Assembly: GCA_023213395.1 (NCBI GenBank)
Contig: CM041465.1
Span: 130,579,741-130,643,740 of the forward strand
Reading direction: 5' to 3'
Length of the DNA: 64,000 bases
DNA from: Cycas panzhihuaensis
Lineage: Eukaryota; Cycadophyta
The position numbers and the translations under genes are program-made. A model generated the notes under the pieces. The model had not been told where the DNA came from. It was given only the letters and a program-made list of their open reading frames with translations, and searched no databases. Shown piece by piece: positions 53,097 through 64,000 of this stretch; positions within the stretch are counted from its first letter, which is position 1; the number at the start of each line of letters is the position of its first letter.

Positions 53097-55949
53097 AAGG
53101 TAAATTTCCTTTGCAATGAGAAATTAGCTCTCGGTTATTGTTGATGTGGAACAAACATCCCAACTTTTCCACTAGTAATTCCTAGTATCCCTGAAGTGGA
53201 AAACGGGTTACCAATCCGCTCTAACATATTTAGAAATTAAATTACTCTAAGTTTGAAGGGTCTTAATGGACTATGTTTGATTTGCAATGTGTAATGTAGG
53301 TTGAATTTGAATGTATCATTTGTCGTTATGTGTGTTGATCTATTTATTAAGGGTTTATTTAGCCCTTGTAGAAATTGACATTAAAATATTTCTATACAAA
53401 TATGTATTCTTTGTGAGTGAAATCATTTGAGAAATTTTCTCTATTATTAAATGCATTAAATTGCATCAAAAGTGGGCGAGAACTACTTGTTGCATTATTA
53501 ATAAAATCTTTTTCAAAATGTGTACTTTTCTTTCTTTAGGATGCACTAATTTTTTCTAACACATACATTACAAATACATTAAATTATTTATTCAATATGC
53601 ATTCAATTGCCCATTTAAAAATTCTTTTTGCTATACTCATAATATTAATGCCATGGAAAGGATTTTAAATAAAATAAACATGAAAAATGTGGTTCCCTTG
53701 ATTTTAATGTAACTACTAACACAAATGATTTAATATAAATGTTAATGATTAATAAAAATGCAACATCTAGGATTTCACACTATAGTTGCTCTTTTTAGTT
53801 CGATATTGTTGTAGTATTTTTGAATTTCAAAGTAGAGATCCAATTAGAATGCCCTTGACTTTTTAATTAGGATTCCACAGTATAGTGCAATCTTATCTTT
53901 TTTAGCTCAATGCAATATTCTTCAATCGAGTGACTAAATGCACCTTCTTCACCACAAAAGCCATAACTTATTTTATTAAAATAAACAATTTTTTTTTGGT
54001 CCTTTAATAAAAACAAATTTCACTTAGTATGAGCAAAAGAGAAACTTAACACTAAGGTGTGCTTGATATGATTTAGACTTTGACCTTGTTTGTTTAAAAT
54101 CAAATGCCCTTTCCTTTAGTTATTAAGTCAAGTATGCCTTTCATTGAAATACCCCCCAAATGTCTTTTATACATGAATATCACTTATGCAAAAATTTTAT
54201 GAGAAGAAAGGTAAGAACTAGTTAAAAGGAAATAGATTCAATATTGGGATCAACTAGGTTAGAACCTACAACCTCCCTTTCTAAAGACTTTAACCATCTT
54301 AACTTGCATTAAAATGTTGGTTGAATTCAGAAAGAATTTATGTTTTCATTCTATCTTCCTCTTCTTCTTTTTTTGCCCTTGCAAGTTTCTGCAACTTTTT
54401 TTATCATTCACAAAGCACGACGACATTGAGATAACAATAGAAACAAGATCAAGATTTTTCTAGTTGTGTAGTCAAGAAATGATACCCCCTAGTAAGAAAT
54501 ATTAGATGTACAAAGGGGAGATGGTATAAAATTTAGCAAAAAGAATGGGGAGAGATGACATAGATTTCAAATATGCATGAGTTTAAAATCAGAATGAGAT
54601 ATCCTCAAGCAATAAACACCAAGTTGTGCAATATTTAGATCAGAAGAGGGGTCAAGCTCAAGTTAGAGAATTTCAAAAACTCGGGTTTGAAAACATTAAA
54701 AAGCAATGAACCCAAGAAATTGAATCCCACAAGCTAAAAAAGAAACACCTTAGTCACACTAAGGAAATGAAATATTGACATGAAAACAAATGTTGAGGAT
54801 TTTATTATCTTGTATTGATGGGTGAACAATAAAGGATCTACTTGTGTAGGCAAAAAAGGTGATTACAAGCACAAAGGCTAAATGATAATGAGATCTAATC
54901 CAAAGATGACCTTTTCATTTGTTGTTGAAGAGTTGTCAAAGGAATAGTAGAAACAAGGGTCTTAGTTCTAAATATGCATAATGGGGGCTTTACTATTACC
55001 TAAAAATGCTAATCTTTTCAAGTCTAAGAAATCTTATAAAACAAAACTATATGAGAAGGGTCTCAGGGCCTTGGATGGCATACTTAAATAAATAAGTAAA
55101 TAACTTCTAGATCATGGAGAGACGTTTGTGATGAAGGGGTTGCTATTAAATTGCATGGATTAAAAGGCAAAAGCTTATGAATTGGTGCATTGAGGTTTAA
55201 AGAATGAGTTGAAGAGCCATGTGTTGGCATGCTTATGATCTTTTCTATTGCTTGGATTGGGAGTACAAAGAAGTAATAAAATGCTTTGAAGATTGATCTA
55301 GAAGATATTGAAATTCTACATGATCATTCTCTTCTACAAGTACAAATGCAAGACTTGGTAAGATTCATAGAAACAAGGCAAAATTCGTTAACTCTAACAA
55401 CCAATCATTGAATGAATTGGATTAAATTTGTAGTTATAGTTGTGCATCACTTTAACTGCAATCTTGGGAAAATTACAAAGATCTTGGAAGTGTTTGAGGT
55501 TACACTAGAAGAGGATCCTCTCAAAAATGAACACTAAGAACACACTAAAATGCTCCTATATGAGATCTCTTCTTAAGGAATTTGAAGCTCCAAAAGGATT
55601 GTTAGAGGAGCTAAATAAGAAAGCAACCAAAATAGTTAACAAAGTCGTATTTAAGGAACAACTTGTTGGTCTATTAGTAAAGCTTGGTCATTTCATTCTT
55701 CTCCTAAGATGCTCCTATGCATAGGTTGAAAGTTCAAAGGCATGAGAACAAGGCAGATGAGAGTTGAGGGATTGTGTAGGTAGCTTAAGTGCAAGAGTTA
55801 AAATGGGTTTAAGAGGTTGCCAACCTATCATTGCATCATAGTACCTAGCAATGATTCAAGATATGTGGTTCAATCATAGGAATGAAATAAACATAGTCTA
55901 ACTGAGGTATACACAGTTGCCCCATAGGATAAAGTATAGATAGTCTCAA
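53097..55949. other. Downstream region without recognised gene
   Basis: The MTNA 3' UTR must begin here (an AATAAA overlaps the stop codon at 53092-53097). The rest is AT-rich with short ORFs lacking motifs; the longest (55527-55724, plus) is Lys/Leu-rich and unrecognised. No LTR pair or tRNA was seen. Confidence 0.5.
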
Positions 55950-56636
55950 TGTTAGAGTGGCTAAGTGTTAATCACATGGTTAATGTAAATGTGATTTAAT
56001 TAGTAAGTTTATTAGTTAAATGGCCAGAATTAACAAAGACTCACATCTTTATAAATGGGCATACCGTATGGTTTTGTATATATACCAAGCCTTAGGTTGG
56101 ATGTATTATCTCATTGTGGTGTAATCAATGTAACAATTGATTTTGTTCAATGGGTTTTTCTTTCAAAAGGGCTTTTCCATGTATACTACTCTTTGTTGTT
56201 TGATCGTTGTGACGTATGTTGTTAGAGTATCCTAGCCCCCTCTTAGGTGTTTCCAAACCCGATTCTCCAATTCATGGGTAGGTGAACGTGGACTTATTCC
56301 TGAACCTTCTTAAGGCAGTGACTCCCTCTCCACTAACACCTTGAGATTTTGGTGTGATGGTAAATGCTAAGTGGTATCAAAACGGGGGTCCATGGTTCGA
56401 GTCACTTTGAGTTCGATTTATGGGTGGGTGTTGAAGTATCCTAGCCCCCTCTTAGGTGTTTCCAAACTCGACTCTCCAATTCATGGGTGGGTGAATGTGG
56501 ACTTATTCCTGGGCCTTCTTAATGCAGTGGCTCCCTCTCCACTAACACCTCGAGGTTTTGGTATGATGGTAAATGCTAATATATATTAAGAATCTGGAGG
56601 TGTGTTGTGCATATTAAACCATTCGCTATTTTAATA
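55950..56636 (+). repeat. 5' LTR of copia H, containing a nested insertion
   Basis: TGTTAGAGTGGCTAAG start; ends TTTTAATA where the partner has CTTAACA. Interrupted at 56220-56586 by the miniature element plus its TSD. Without it the LTR is about 320 bp against 351 in the partner. Confidence 0.88.
56220..56581 (+). mobile_element. Miniature LTR retrotransposon (SMART/TRIM-like), ~362 bp
   Basis: Two direct repeats of about 151 bp (56220-56370 and 56429-56579, starting TGTTAGAGTATCC and TGTTGAAGTATCC and ending AAATGCTAA) flank an interior of under 60 bp. The interior starts with TGGTATCAAAACGGGG, an initiator-Met-type PBS, and ends with a purine run ATGGGTGGG before the second repeat. Flanks TATGT (56215-56219) and TATAT (56582-56586) are a 4/5 TSD, and the same site in the uninterrupted 3' LTR reads TATGTTAAAG. 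It has no coding capacity and is far below classic TRIM size. Confidence 0.8.
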
Positions 56637-56648
56637 TGATATTAGAGC
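56637..56648 (+). other. Primer-binding site of copia H
   Basis: TGATATTAGAGC, initiator-Met PBS with two transitions, directly after the LTR. Confidence 0.8.
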
Positions 56649-57955
56649 TTGAAGGGAGTACATAACTGAGGTACTAAGTTGAGAGAAGCTTGCGAAGTTG
56701 CCTTCTAATTGAGGTAAGAGTCCTATTTTGGGGATTTTAATTGCTTTTATAATTGAAAAATAATGTATTGGAGGTTTTGGGTATTGAGTAGGTGAAAAAC
56801 ACCTATCCATAGTGAGTTTTGGCACCTACATGAAGTGATAAGCATTTTGGGCTCTGTTTGGAGTGTGTTGGGCTAGTTTTGAGGCTTTTCAACATTGGTT
56901 GAGTGTGTTGGGCTTTGTTTGGACTATATTGGGCTCGTATTGAAGTAGTGTAGAGCTAGTTGGACACATTGGGCACTTCCTATAGCCATTGGGCACAAGT
57001 TTGGGGCCATCAAGCATCATTGGGCACATATTTTGATCGAAACACGATTGTTGGAAGGCATTAGGCACTTATTTTGTAAACCCATTATTAGTTTGAGTCC
57101 ATATCTGGGTTTGTGATCATTTTGATACGTGTTTAAAGGTTTTCCAAGCCCAAAAAGAAGTTTGAGAGGGATATAAAAGTTGTTTTCAATCATACAAGGA
57201 GTCAATTTGGGGTTCGAACTCATGAAGGAATTGCGATGAATTGGTAATTGCTAAAAATCACCTTTTTCTTAGTAGAGAAGTCGTATGGCATACGTACCAC
57301 AATGTTAAAGTAGGTTGAATTAGATTTGGGTCAGTTGGGGTGTTTGAATCTTTTGTTATGTGTGGAAGGTTGTTAACCAAGTAGTAGATTTGGAGCAACA
57401 GTAGCTCACGGAAAGGTTGCAACTATGTTTTATCGATTTCTATGTTGTCGCAAGTGGTGACGAACCCCAAGAAATGACAACAACAGTTGGGTGAATATGC
57501 CTTTTGGCATATTCCAAATCATTTTGAATTTAAATAAAAGGTGGAAAGCTTCATTTTTTAAATCATTCCTTGTATTTTACTTATCATTTCATTGATTTTT
57601 GAAGTGATTTACAGATTTTTTTCAGAGGAAGTAAATTTTGTGTGAAGTATTTCATTTAGACTTGCCATTTTAAAGCCCATACTATTGTTTCTTTAATCAC
57701 TTTTTGTCGTTTAAAGTTATTTTAGAGGATTTGTTGATGTATTTGTAGCCCATTTATGGTGGCTGTAAAAATACTAAGCTCTAAGCATGTGCAAGTGTGG
57801 TAATGGTGAAGATATACATTTAAAACCATTAAAATATTGTATTTTTTTACGAATTATTAGTGAACGAAGGTTGAACAGTGTGTAGGGTGTTGCTCAGTTG
57901 ACTAAATGTCAAGTAGTTTGATGTAAAAGACTCATTTGTAAGTTTGTTTCGCAAA
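56649..57955 (+). other. Leader of copia H
   Basis: Non-coding. 56840-57030 contains several imperfect copies of TTGGGCT/TTGGGCAC with variable spacing. Confidence 0.6.
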
Positions 57956-58320
57956 ATGGAGAAGATGTTGCCCCAAGTTATCTTCAATAGGAACAACTTC
58001 AGTGAGTGGAAGTCAAATGTAGAGTTGGTGTTGACGGTGAATTAACTATGGATGATCAACAAAGACAAATTGTTGGTCATTCAATTGGATGAAAAGGAGA
58101 GAACTCATCTGAAAGAGAAGCATCTCAAAAGAAGAAAAAGTTTGTTGGAAATATAACTACTACCAGAAGGATGGCCACAGGGAGGAAATTATTAGTTTAA
58201 AAACTAGGAGAAATGCAAAGCAAACCAGGATAATAAAGAGAAGGGTATTACGACTTATTGTACAAAAGTGTCATTCTTGTTAGTTGAATCGAATTAGAGA
58301 GACTATTAAATTTTGGACTC
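57956..58320 (+). pseudogene. Copia H gag
   Basis: Met at 57956 starts MEKMLPQVIFNRNNFSEWKS, the copia Gag N-terminus, then NVELVLTVN and a stop. A divergent remainder runs to about 58250. No CCHC knuckle was found, so part of Gag is probably deleted. Confidence 0.65.
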
Positions 58321-59640
58321 AAGTACATAAAGACACATATCTCTTCAGAAATAGAACTTTGATGCACGGGATGCTAATCCTAATGATGCAAAAATCATTC
58401 TTGGAGATGTGAGCATGGTGCTTGTTAAGGGTGTTGGCACCATTTCACTTGCAAGTAGCAAATTCAAGAGAGTGTGCTACGTACCTAAGATGAAAAAGAA
58501 TCTTCTATTAGCTTGGGAGATATACAAATAGGATATGAAGTTTGAGGTATTTAAAGATGAATGCTTAATTAAGAATACAAAGTAGAATTTCTTTGTCATT
58601 ATTACCAGAAAAGTAAAATGATTTTTTAGGTGTTAAAGAAATTTGAAGCTTAAAATCAAACTTATATTTTTATTGCTAGCACAAATCATATGAGCAAACT
58701 ATGGTATGAACACCTTGGTCACTTTAATTACAAAAGCATTTCACTTATGAATCATTTGAAAATAGTAGAAGAATTACCTCATATTTCTTATTCAAGGGGT
58801 GTATATGAAGGATATAGATATGAAAAGTATCATCATTATCCTTTTGCTTGGGATTATGCCTAGAGAGCTAAGGAGAAGATATAGCTCGTACATACTAATT
58901 TGATGGGTCCGCTCTCAAACTCTTCTATATCTAGAGCTCATTATAATTTGGTGTTTATAGATAACTATGTCAAGAAGGCCTGGGTATATTTCTTGTAGAG
59001 TAAGTCTAAAGTGTTTATCTACTTTTAAGAATAGAAGACATATGTCAAGAACAAGTGTAATAAGAAAATTATCATTTTGAGGAGTGATAATAGCAAAGAG
59101 CACAATGATTATGACTTTAATTAATTATACTTGGATCATGGTATTAAATAAGAACTAGCTATTCTATACACTACACAACAAAACGATATTATTAAGAGAA
59201 AAACCTATAACTTGATAGAAATGGCAAGGTGTATGGTGCATGCGAAAAACTTGTCATTTATGTTTTGAGTAGAACTTGTTGGGATTGTCATTTATATCCT
59301 AAATAGGATACCAATAAAAGTAGTTTGTGGCATAACCCCTGACAAAAAATGGGTCAGTCATAAACTCGCCATCAACCATTTAAAAACCTTTGGCTGCATT
59401 GTATATGCACACATTCGAGATGAAGATCGCAAAAAGTTGGATTACAATAATTAAAAATTTATATTTATGGTATATTTAAATCAAAATAAAGCTTATAGGT
59501 TGTGGAATCCACAGGAAAGAAAATTTGTGATTAGTCAAGATGAAAAGTTTGATGAGCCTATATAAAATATTGAAAATACATTATCTAAAAAAATATTTCA
59601 TCCCCCACTACTTCCATTTCTATTGGTGCTTCATGAGCAA
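58300..59640 (+). pseudogene. Copia H protease, pre-integrase and integrase
   Basis: Protease site LDSST (near 58312) is altered from DSGA; RVCYVPKMKKNLLLA follows (58475-58515). Pre-integrase: LWYEHLGHFNYKSISLM (about 58698-58750). Integrase: HTNLMGPLSNSS, FIDNYVKKAWVYFL and the second acidic motif ILRSDNSKEH (about 59076-59106, Asp intact), then LNRIPIKVV and HLKTFGCIVYAHI (about 59300-59420). Many stops. Confidence 0.82.
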
Positions 59641-60840
59641 TAGAGGTTGAGGGACTAGGTATTGTGATTCAAAGGAAAGAAGGACCGAGTATAAAAGGTG
59701 ATAATGAGGAGTTGCGACATGATGAGACACTAGTAATACAGGGTGCTTCAATGTCATTGTGAGCCAGTAGGACCATTGAGGATTCAGGTGTGACATTATA
59801 GAATCTTATAGATGGATGAAGAATAAGGAGTCAGCATGCTAATTAGACTTTGATGGTTAACACCATTAACTCCCATGACCCTACTTCATATGATAAAACA
59901 AAAGATGATCCTCATTATGGAGGAGGAATTTGGTTCTCTAATAATAAATACCACATGGGAATTGGTCCCATTACCTCCTAAGAAAAACATTGTTAGTTAT
60001 AAGTAGGTCTATAAGACCAAGTTCCACTTTGATGGAGAGGTGGATAAGTATAAGGCGAGACTTGTTGCATAGGGGTTTAAGCACAAAGAAGGGGTTGATT
60101 ATGAGGAGACATTTGCACCAGTCTCTAAGATAATAATGGCATATTTGAGTTTTTCATTAGCAACAAAATATAGTTGGGAATTATACTAAATAGATGTGAA
60201 ATTAATATTCCTTAATGGAGAGTTGAAAAAAGAGATTTACACGGTGCAACCTCTTAGTTTCATTAAAGACTGACATGAGCATCTTGTGTGTCATTTGAAA
60301 AACTCACTCTATGGTTTGAAGTAAGCACCACCTATTTGGTATGTTAAGATTGATACCGGATTGAAAGAAAAGGGATTTATTACCACAGATCTAGAGCCAA
60401 ATTTGTATATTCAAAGGAAAAGAAATTAAATAGTAATTACTGCATTGTACATTGATGATTTATTCATTACTGGCAATTATAGCATGACTATTATGGAAAT
60501 AAAATCTAATTTAGGAGCAACATTTAACATGATAGATCTTAGGACTCTGCACTACTTCTTGGGTGTTAAGGTAAGGTAAATGGAAGACAAAATTTTTGTG
60601 GCGTAAATAAAATATTTGAATAGCCTGCTTGATAAGTTTGTTAAAATATTGCCTGCCAAAGACACCAAGATGTTGAAGGATATGAAGAAGCATATAATGG
60701 ATGGAATGTTGTACAGACAACTAATAGGGAATCTCATCTACTTAAGTCATACTAGGCCAAAGATTATGTACATTATTAGGTTGATTTCTCACTACATGCA
60801 GAATCCCCAAGAACTATACTAGTTTGCTACAAAGAGGATT
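59641..60840 (+). pseudogene. Copia H linker and reverse transcriptase
   Basis: RT motifs: NTTWELVPLPPKKNIVSYK (59950-60005), VDKYKARLVA (60040-60070), GVDYEETFAPVSK (60090-60130), HLKNSLYGLK (60290-60325), intact catalytic box ALYIDDLFITG (60445-60475) and MIDLRTLHYFLGVKV (60528-60575). The ORF 60616-60822 carries MLYRQLIGNLIYLSHTRP. Interrupted by about ten stops. Confidence 0.85.
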
Positions 60841-61462
60841 CTGAGGTATGTCAAGGGGACTTTACATGTTGGTTTGGTATACCTTTGGTATGGAGAGACA
60901 TAATTAGTTGGATATACTAATGTTGATTGGGGTAGAGACGTCGATGACCATAAGTCCACTGTTGGATACATTTTTAGTATTGAAAATGGGCTTATTTCAT
61001 GGGAATCTAAGAAACAACAAACATTAGTATTATCTTCCACTGAGACTAAGGATCAAGGTTTATCTGTTGGTGTGAGGGAAGTTGCATGGTTATAATGACT
61101 ACTTGATGTTCTAGTAATATAGAGTGACACAGTAGGTATACTAATAGATAATAAGAGTACCATTCATTTATCAGAGAATCTAGAGTCCCATGCCTATATG
61201 AAACATATTAAGATTAAATACTATTATATTCATTATCAAATTTAGGCAAAGAAGTTGTAGATCAAGTATTGTCTTAGCAAAGATCAACTTGTAAGTGTAT
61301 TTACAAAGGTGTTTACTGAAGACCAATTCACAAAGCTTCAAACCAAGTTGGGACTCGGTAAAGTTATCCTTAAGGGGGTGATGTATCAACAAAGATAATT
61401 CCTATCTTCATCTAAAGATTTCTATCTAAAATCTAATTCTCCACATTGTTATTAAGGGGGGG
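60841..61462 (+). pseudogene. Copia H RNase H
   Basis: RILRYVKGTLHVGLVYLW, DHKSTVGYIFSIENGLISWE, SKKQQTLVLSSTETKDQ (to about 61055), DNKSTIHLSENLESHAYMKH (about 61150-61210), KDQLVSVFTKVFTEDQF and KLQTKLGLGKV close the protein at about 61370. Several stops; a polypurine tract follows. Confidence 0.83.
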
Positions 61463-61813
61463 TGTTAGACTGTCTAAGTATTAACCACAAAGTTAATATA
61501 AATGTGGTTTAACTAATGAGTTGATTAGTTGTATGGCCATAATTAATGAAGAGTTGCATCTATATAGATGGATGTACCATATAGATTTGTATATATACCA
61601 AACCCTACATTAGATGTCTCATCTCATTGTGGTGTAATCAACGTAATGATTAATTTGGTTCAATGTTTTTTCTTTTTTCTTTTTTCTTTTTTTTTTTTCT
61701 GAAAGGGCTTTCCCACCTATATCTAGTGTACTATTCTTTATTATTTGATGCTTGTTGTGTATGTTAAAGATTTAGATATGTGTTGTGCGTATAAAGCATT
61801 TGCAATCTTAACA
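61463..61813 (+). repeat. 3' LTR of copia H
   Basis: TGTTAGACTG to CTTAACA, 351 bp, with a C/T-rich run at 61665-61700 absent from the 5' LTR. Confidence 0.88.
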
Positions 61814-61997
61814 CTTAAAAGGAGAAATGAACATTACAATTATGTTGATTCATTGTTCATTAATATCATTATTTCTAAAAAAGAGAGAGGAAATTAACTC
61901 ACTTGTGATGCATTATTATTAATGATGTGATTTCCCATAGTATTCTCACATACTAGGTGCCCGGTGTCCTCATTTTCTATGTCTTCATCCATGAACT
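61814..61997. other. Spacer
   Basis: AT-rich flank after copia H. Nothing recognised. Confidence 0.5.
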
Positions 61998-62327
61998 TGT
62001 TAGAAAATAATATTTAACCCATGGTTAATATGTGAATATTATAATTATTTAATTAGTTATCCCTCAAATCTTTTGCATTACTATCTTAAAGAGTTATAAG
62101 CTTGTGAATATTCTTAATAGGTGAGCATCATTAAAATGCATGTTAAAGCTCATATCTTTACGTATTCTCAAAGGTTGCGTTAAAAGTTCTCTAATCTTAT
62201 TAGACCTCTACGAGGTGACTTCTATATATGTGTGTGTGTACCTATTTTAATGCAATAGATAAGAATTGATCATTCTCCTAATTTTTACCGCATTGTAAAT
62301 TGGTGCATATTTCATCTTTCTTTATTA
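61998..62327 (+). repeat. Possible 5' LTR of another element running out of the window
   Basis: Starts TGTTAGAAAATAATATT, a common copia LTR opening, and is followed at 62328 by TGGTATCATAATATC, whose first eight bases fit the initiator-Met PBS. The usual CA end is not seen, and no partner LTR lies in the window. Confidence 0.5.
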
Positions 62328-64000
62328 TGGTATCATAATATCTTTGTAATATTTATAACATGATATATGAGTGCTTATGTAATTTTATAATGTGATATCA
62401 ATGCTTATGGTTGAATTCTAAGAGTTCATTATTGGATCTTTAGTGCCTATGGTTTGATCATAAGAGCTAATGGTTTAAGTTTTATTAGAGTTCTATTTTT
62501 AAGCATGGCAAGCCTCATATTTGGATTACATGTTGCAAAGTGGTAAGCATAATGATTGGTTATTTTTTATAATTTGTTGATGATTTCTAATTATAAGGAT
62601 GTCATAATTGAATCATGGATTAGTTTGATTGATTGTTGGACACCATAAATTTCTTGGTAGCAACAAACAGAGGTATGCATAAATACGTTGCCATGATAAT
62701 TTTGGTCGTTGTACCTAATAGTTGAAGAAATCTTACAAACTAAGTATTTTACAAATACATTATTTGTGTTTATTTGGAGGTGTTTCAATGAAATTTGTTT
62801 CCAAATGTTATTTGCCTAATATGGTGATTGATTATGGATAAAGATGAGTTGTATTCTTGGAGGTTAGTTGTTAAGATCTCAAATTTACAATAAGATTGTT
62901 CTTGTAATTAATTTAGTGGACTAATATTTATGCATGTGGTTCATCCATATTAAGCATGCAAGAGCTTTAAAATTAGGTCTATAAACTTAATTATTTCTAA
63001 TATATTTTTGTTGAGGGTGTAAAGGGTAAATGAGTGGATAAACTTTTGCATAGTATAGAGGGGGTTAAATTAAGCATGAAATGAGGTCACAATGACTTAT
63101 TGTTAAATATGAGTACTCCACGTCAGTTAAGAAGTAGGTATTATTAGTTTGTATAAAAAGATCACATATGCAGGTTTGATCACCTTGTAATGGCGATGAC
63201 TTATGGACAAATGTTGTATAGCTTACTAAATGAAGCCTATAAAATAGACTCAAAGATAACCATGAGGAAGAACGTTTTTGAGATGATTATGAAAACTGAA
63301 ATGACTCTAAATTGAGTTGATAATTCAAGAAAGTTGAACATTTGGGGAGAATTACAATAGTTAAAACAGTGAGAGTGGGCCATGGAAGGATGTTGGTAAG
63401 TCAATGAAGCACAATCCCTAAAATCCTAACAATATGAAATTTTTTAACAAATGTCCATGATCATTATGATTATAGAGTGCTAAGAGAAGCATTTGTAATG
63501 ATGACTGCTCAAAAAGAAAAAATGGAGATATTAAAGGCACAAGGAAGTTTGTGGGAATAAGAATGGCCAAGACAATATAAATCTCACTCATGAAAGGATT
63601 GTATAACCCGTGGAGTAGAATAGGCCAAAGGTTTAAAGAATGCATGCTTAAAACAAAATACAAATTTAATAATACCTAAATTCAGAATTTGTAGTAAAGT
63701 GAAAAGGAAAAATCGGTGACCATCAGGTCATGCTAGGTAGTTGAGCAATGGAGAGATGACTAAGAATATTAGAGAAGCACCTATGAACAACACATCATAA
63801 TCTGTAGTAGAAGTATGGATGTGGATCATAGAGAACATATGTTACTAGCATCATAGCGAAGAGATGCAAATAGAGGAGAGTTGTAAGTGATAAAAAGTCG
63901 ACAAGTGTATGTAGTGAGCTACATAGACCAAATGATCACAAATGCAAATCGAAAACTTCAAAATATAACTAAACATTGATATCTTGTTTCAAAATAAGGA
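62328..64000. other. Unassigned DNA to the window end
   Basis: If 61998-62327 is a 5' LTR, this is its leader. Contains several ATGAATGCTTATG-like words near 62350-62460 but no ORF with a known domain. Confidence 0.45.

Larger units (their letters stand above)
55950..61813 (+). mobile_element. Copia H: full-length plus-strand Ty1/copia element
   Basis: 5' LTR 55950-56636 (enlarged by a nested miniature element) and 3' LTR 61463-61813. PBS at 56637 and polypurine tract AAGGGGGG (61454-61462) fit plus orientation. Flanks CTCAA (55945-55949) and CTTAA (61814-61818) are a TSD with one transition. Gag, integrase, RT and RNase H are recognisable but carry many stops. Confidence 0.9.

Noticed and set aside
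55527-55724. 65-aa Lys/Leu-rich ORF as a small gene
   Set aside because: No homologous motif, no neighbouring exon structure, and length expected by chance in AT-rich DNA.

Overview
The window looks like gene-poor nuclear DNA of a seed plant. It holds the 3' half of one intron-containing gene in a dense bed of decayed LTR retrotransposons of both superfamilies (Ty1/copia and Ty3/gypsy), primed mostly by initiator-Met tRNA. The old, much-mutated elements and the missing 5' exons of the gene, which could lie across a very long intron, fit a large gymnosperm-type genome. The lineage is an inference. Nothing bacterial, viral or organellar was seen.

The only host gene recognised is methylthioribose-1-phosphate isomerase (MTNA, Yang cycle of methionine salvage), plus strand, five exons at 51056-53096 encoding the last 263 residues up to the natural stop.

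The repeats can be read as nested insertions, most bounded by LTR pairs and short target-site duplications (TSDs). Left block (1018-26749): a 3'-truncated plus-strand copia (Copia-1, 1018-4527) is joined through a 208-bp gag fragment to a minus-strand copia (A1). A1 lies in four pieces (4736-4888, 9476-9883, 13330-16140, 26550-26749) because three elements inserted into it: a gag-only gypsy-type element (4889-9475, TSD CCCAA), a non-autonomous copia derivative (K, 9884-13329, TSD GATTC) and a full-length plus-strand copia (B, 16141-26549). B is itself split by a pol-deleted gypsy element (G, 17366-22106, TSD AATTA).

Middle block (26922-50395): minus-strand copia C (26922-36914) is split by chromovirus F (27523-34073) and cut at its gag by plus-strand copia D (36916-~39000). 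Minus-strand copia E (~39000-39237 and 48359-~50395) is split by copia A2 (39238-48358), a close relative of A1, which is split by a non-coding LTR element (J, 40538-44600, TSD CTCTT).

Right block (53097-64000): about 2.8 kb without a recognisable gene, then plus-strand copia H (55950-61813), whose 5' LTR carries a roughly 360-bp miniature LTR retrotransposon (56220-56581), then the 5' LTR of another element that leaves the window.

All pol genes carry stops, frameshifts or catalytic substitutions, so no element looks autonomous today. I found no novel multi-gene system. The most interesting signals are the miniature LTR element, the gag-only element with a separately captured gag fragment, a duplicated 59-bp MTNA exon/intron segment beside a truncated copia, and recurrent Asp-to-Asn changes at catalytic sites of several elements.
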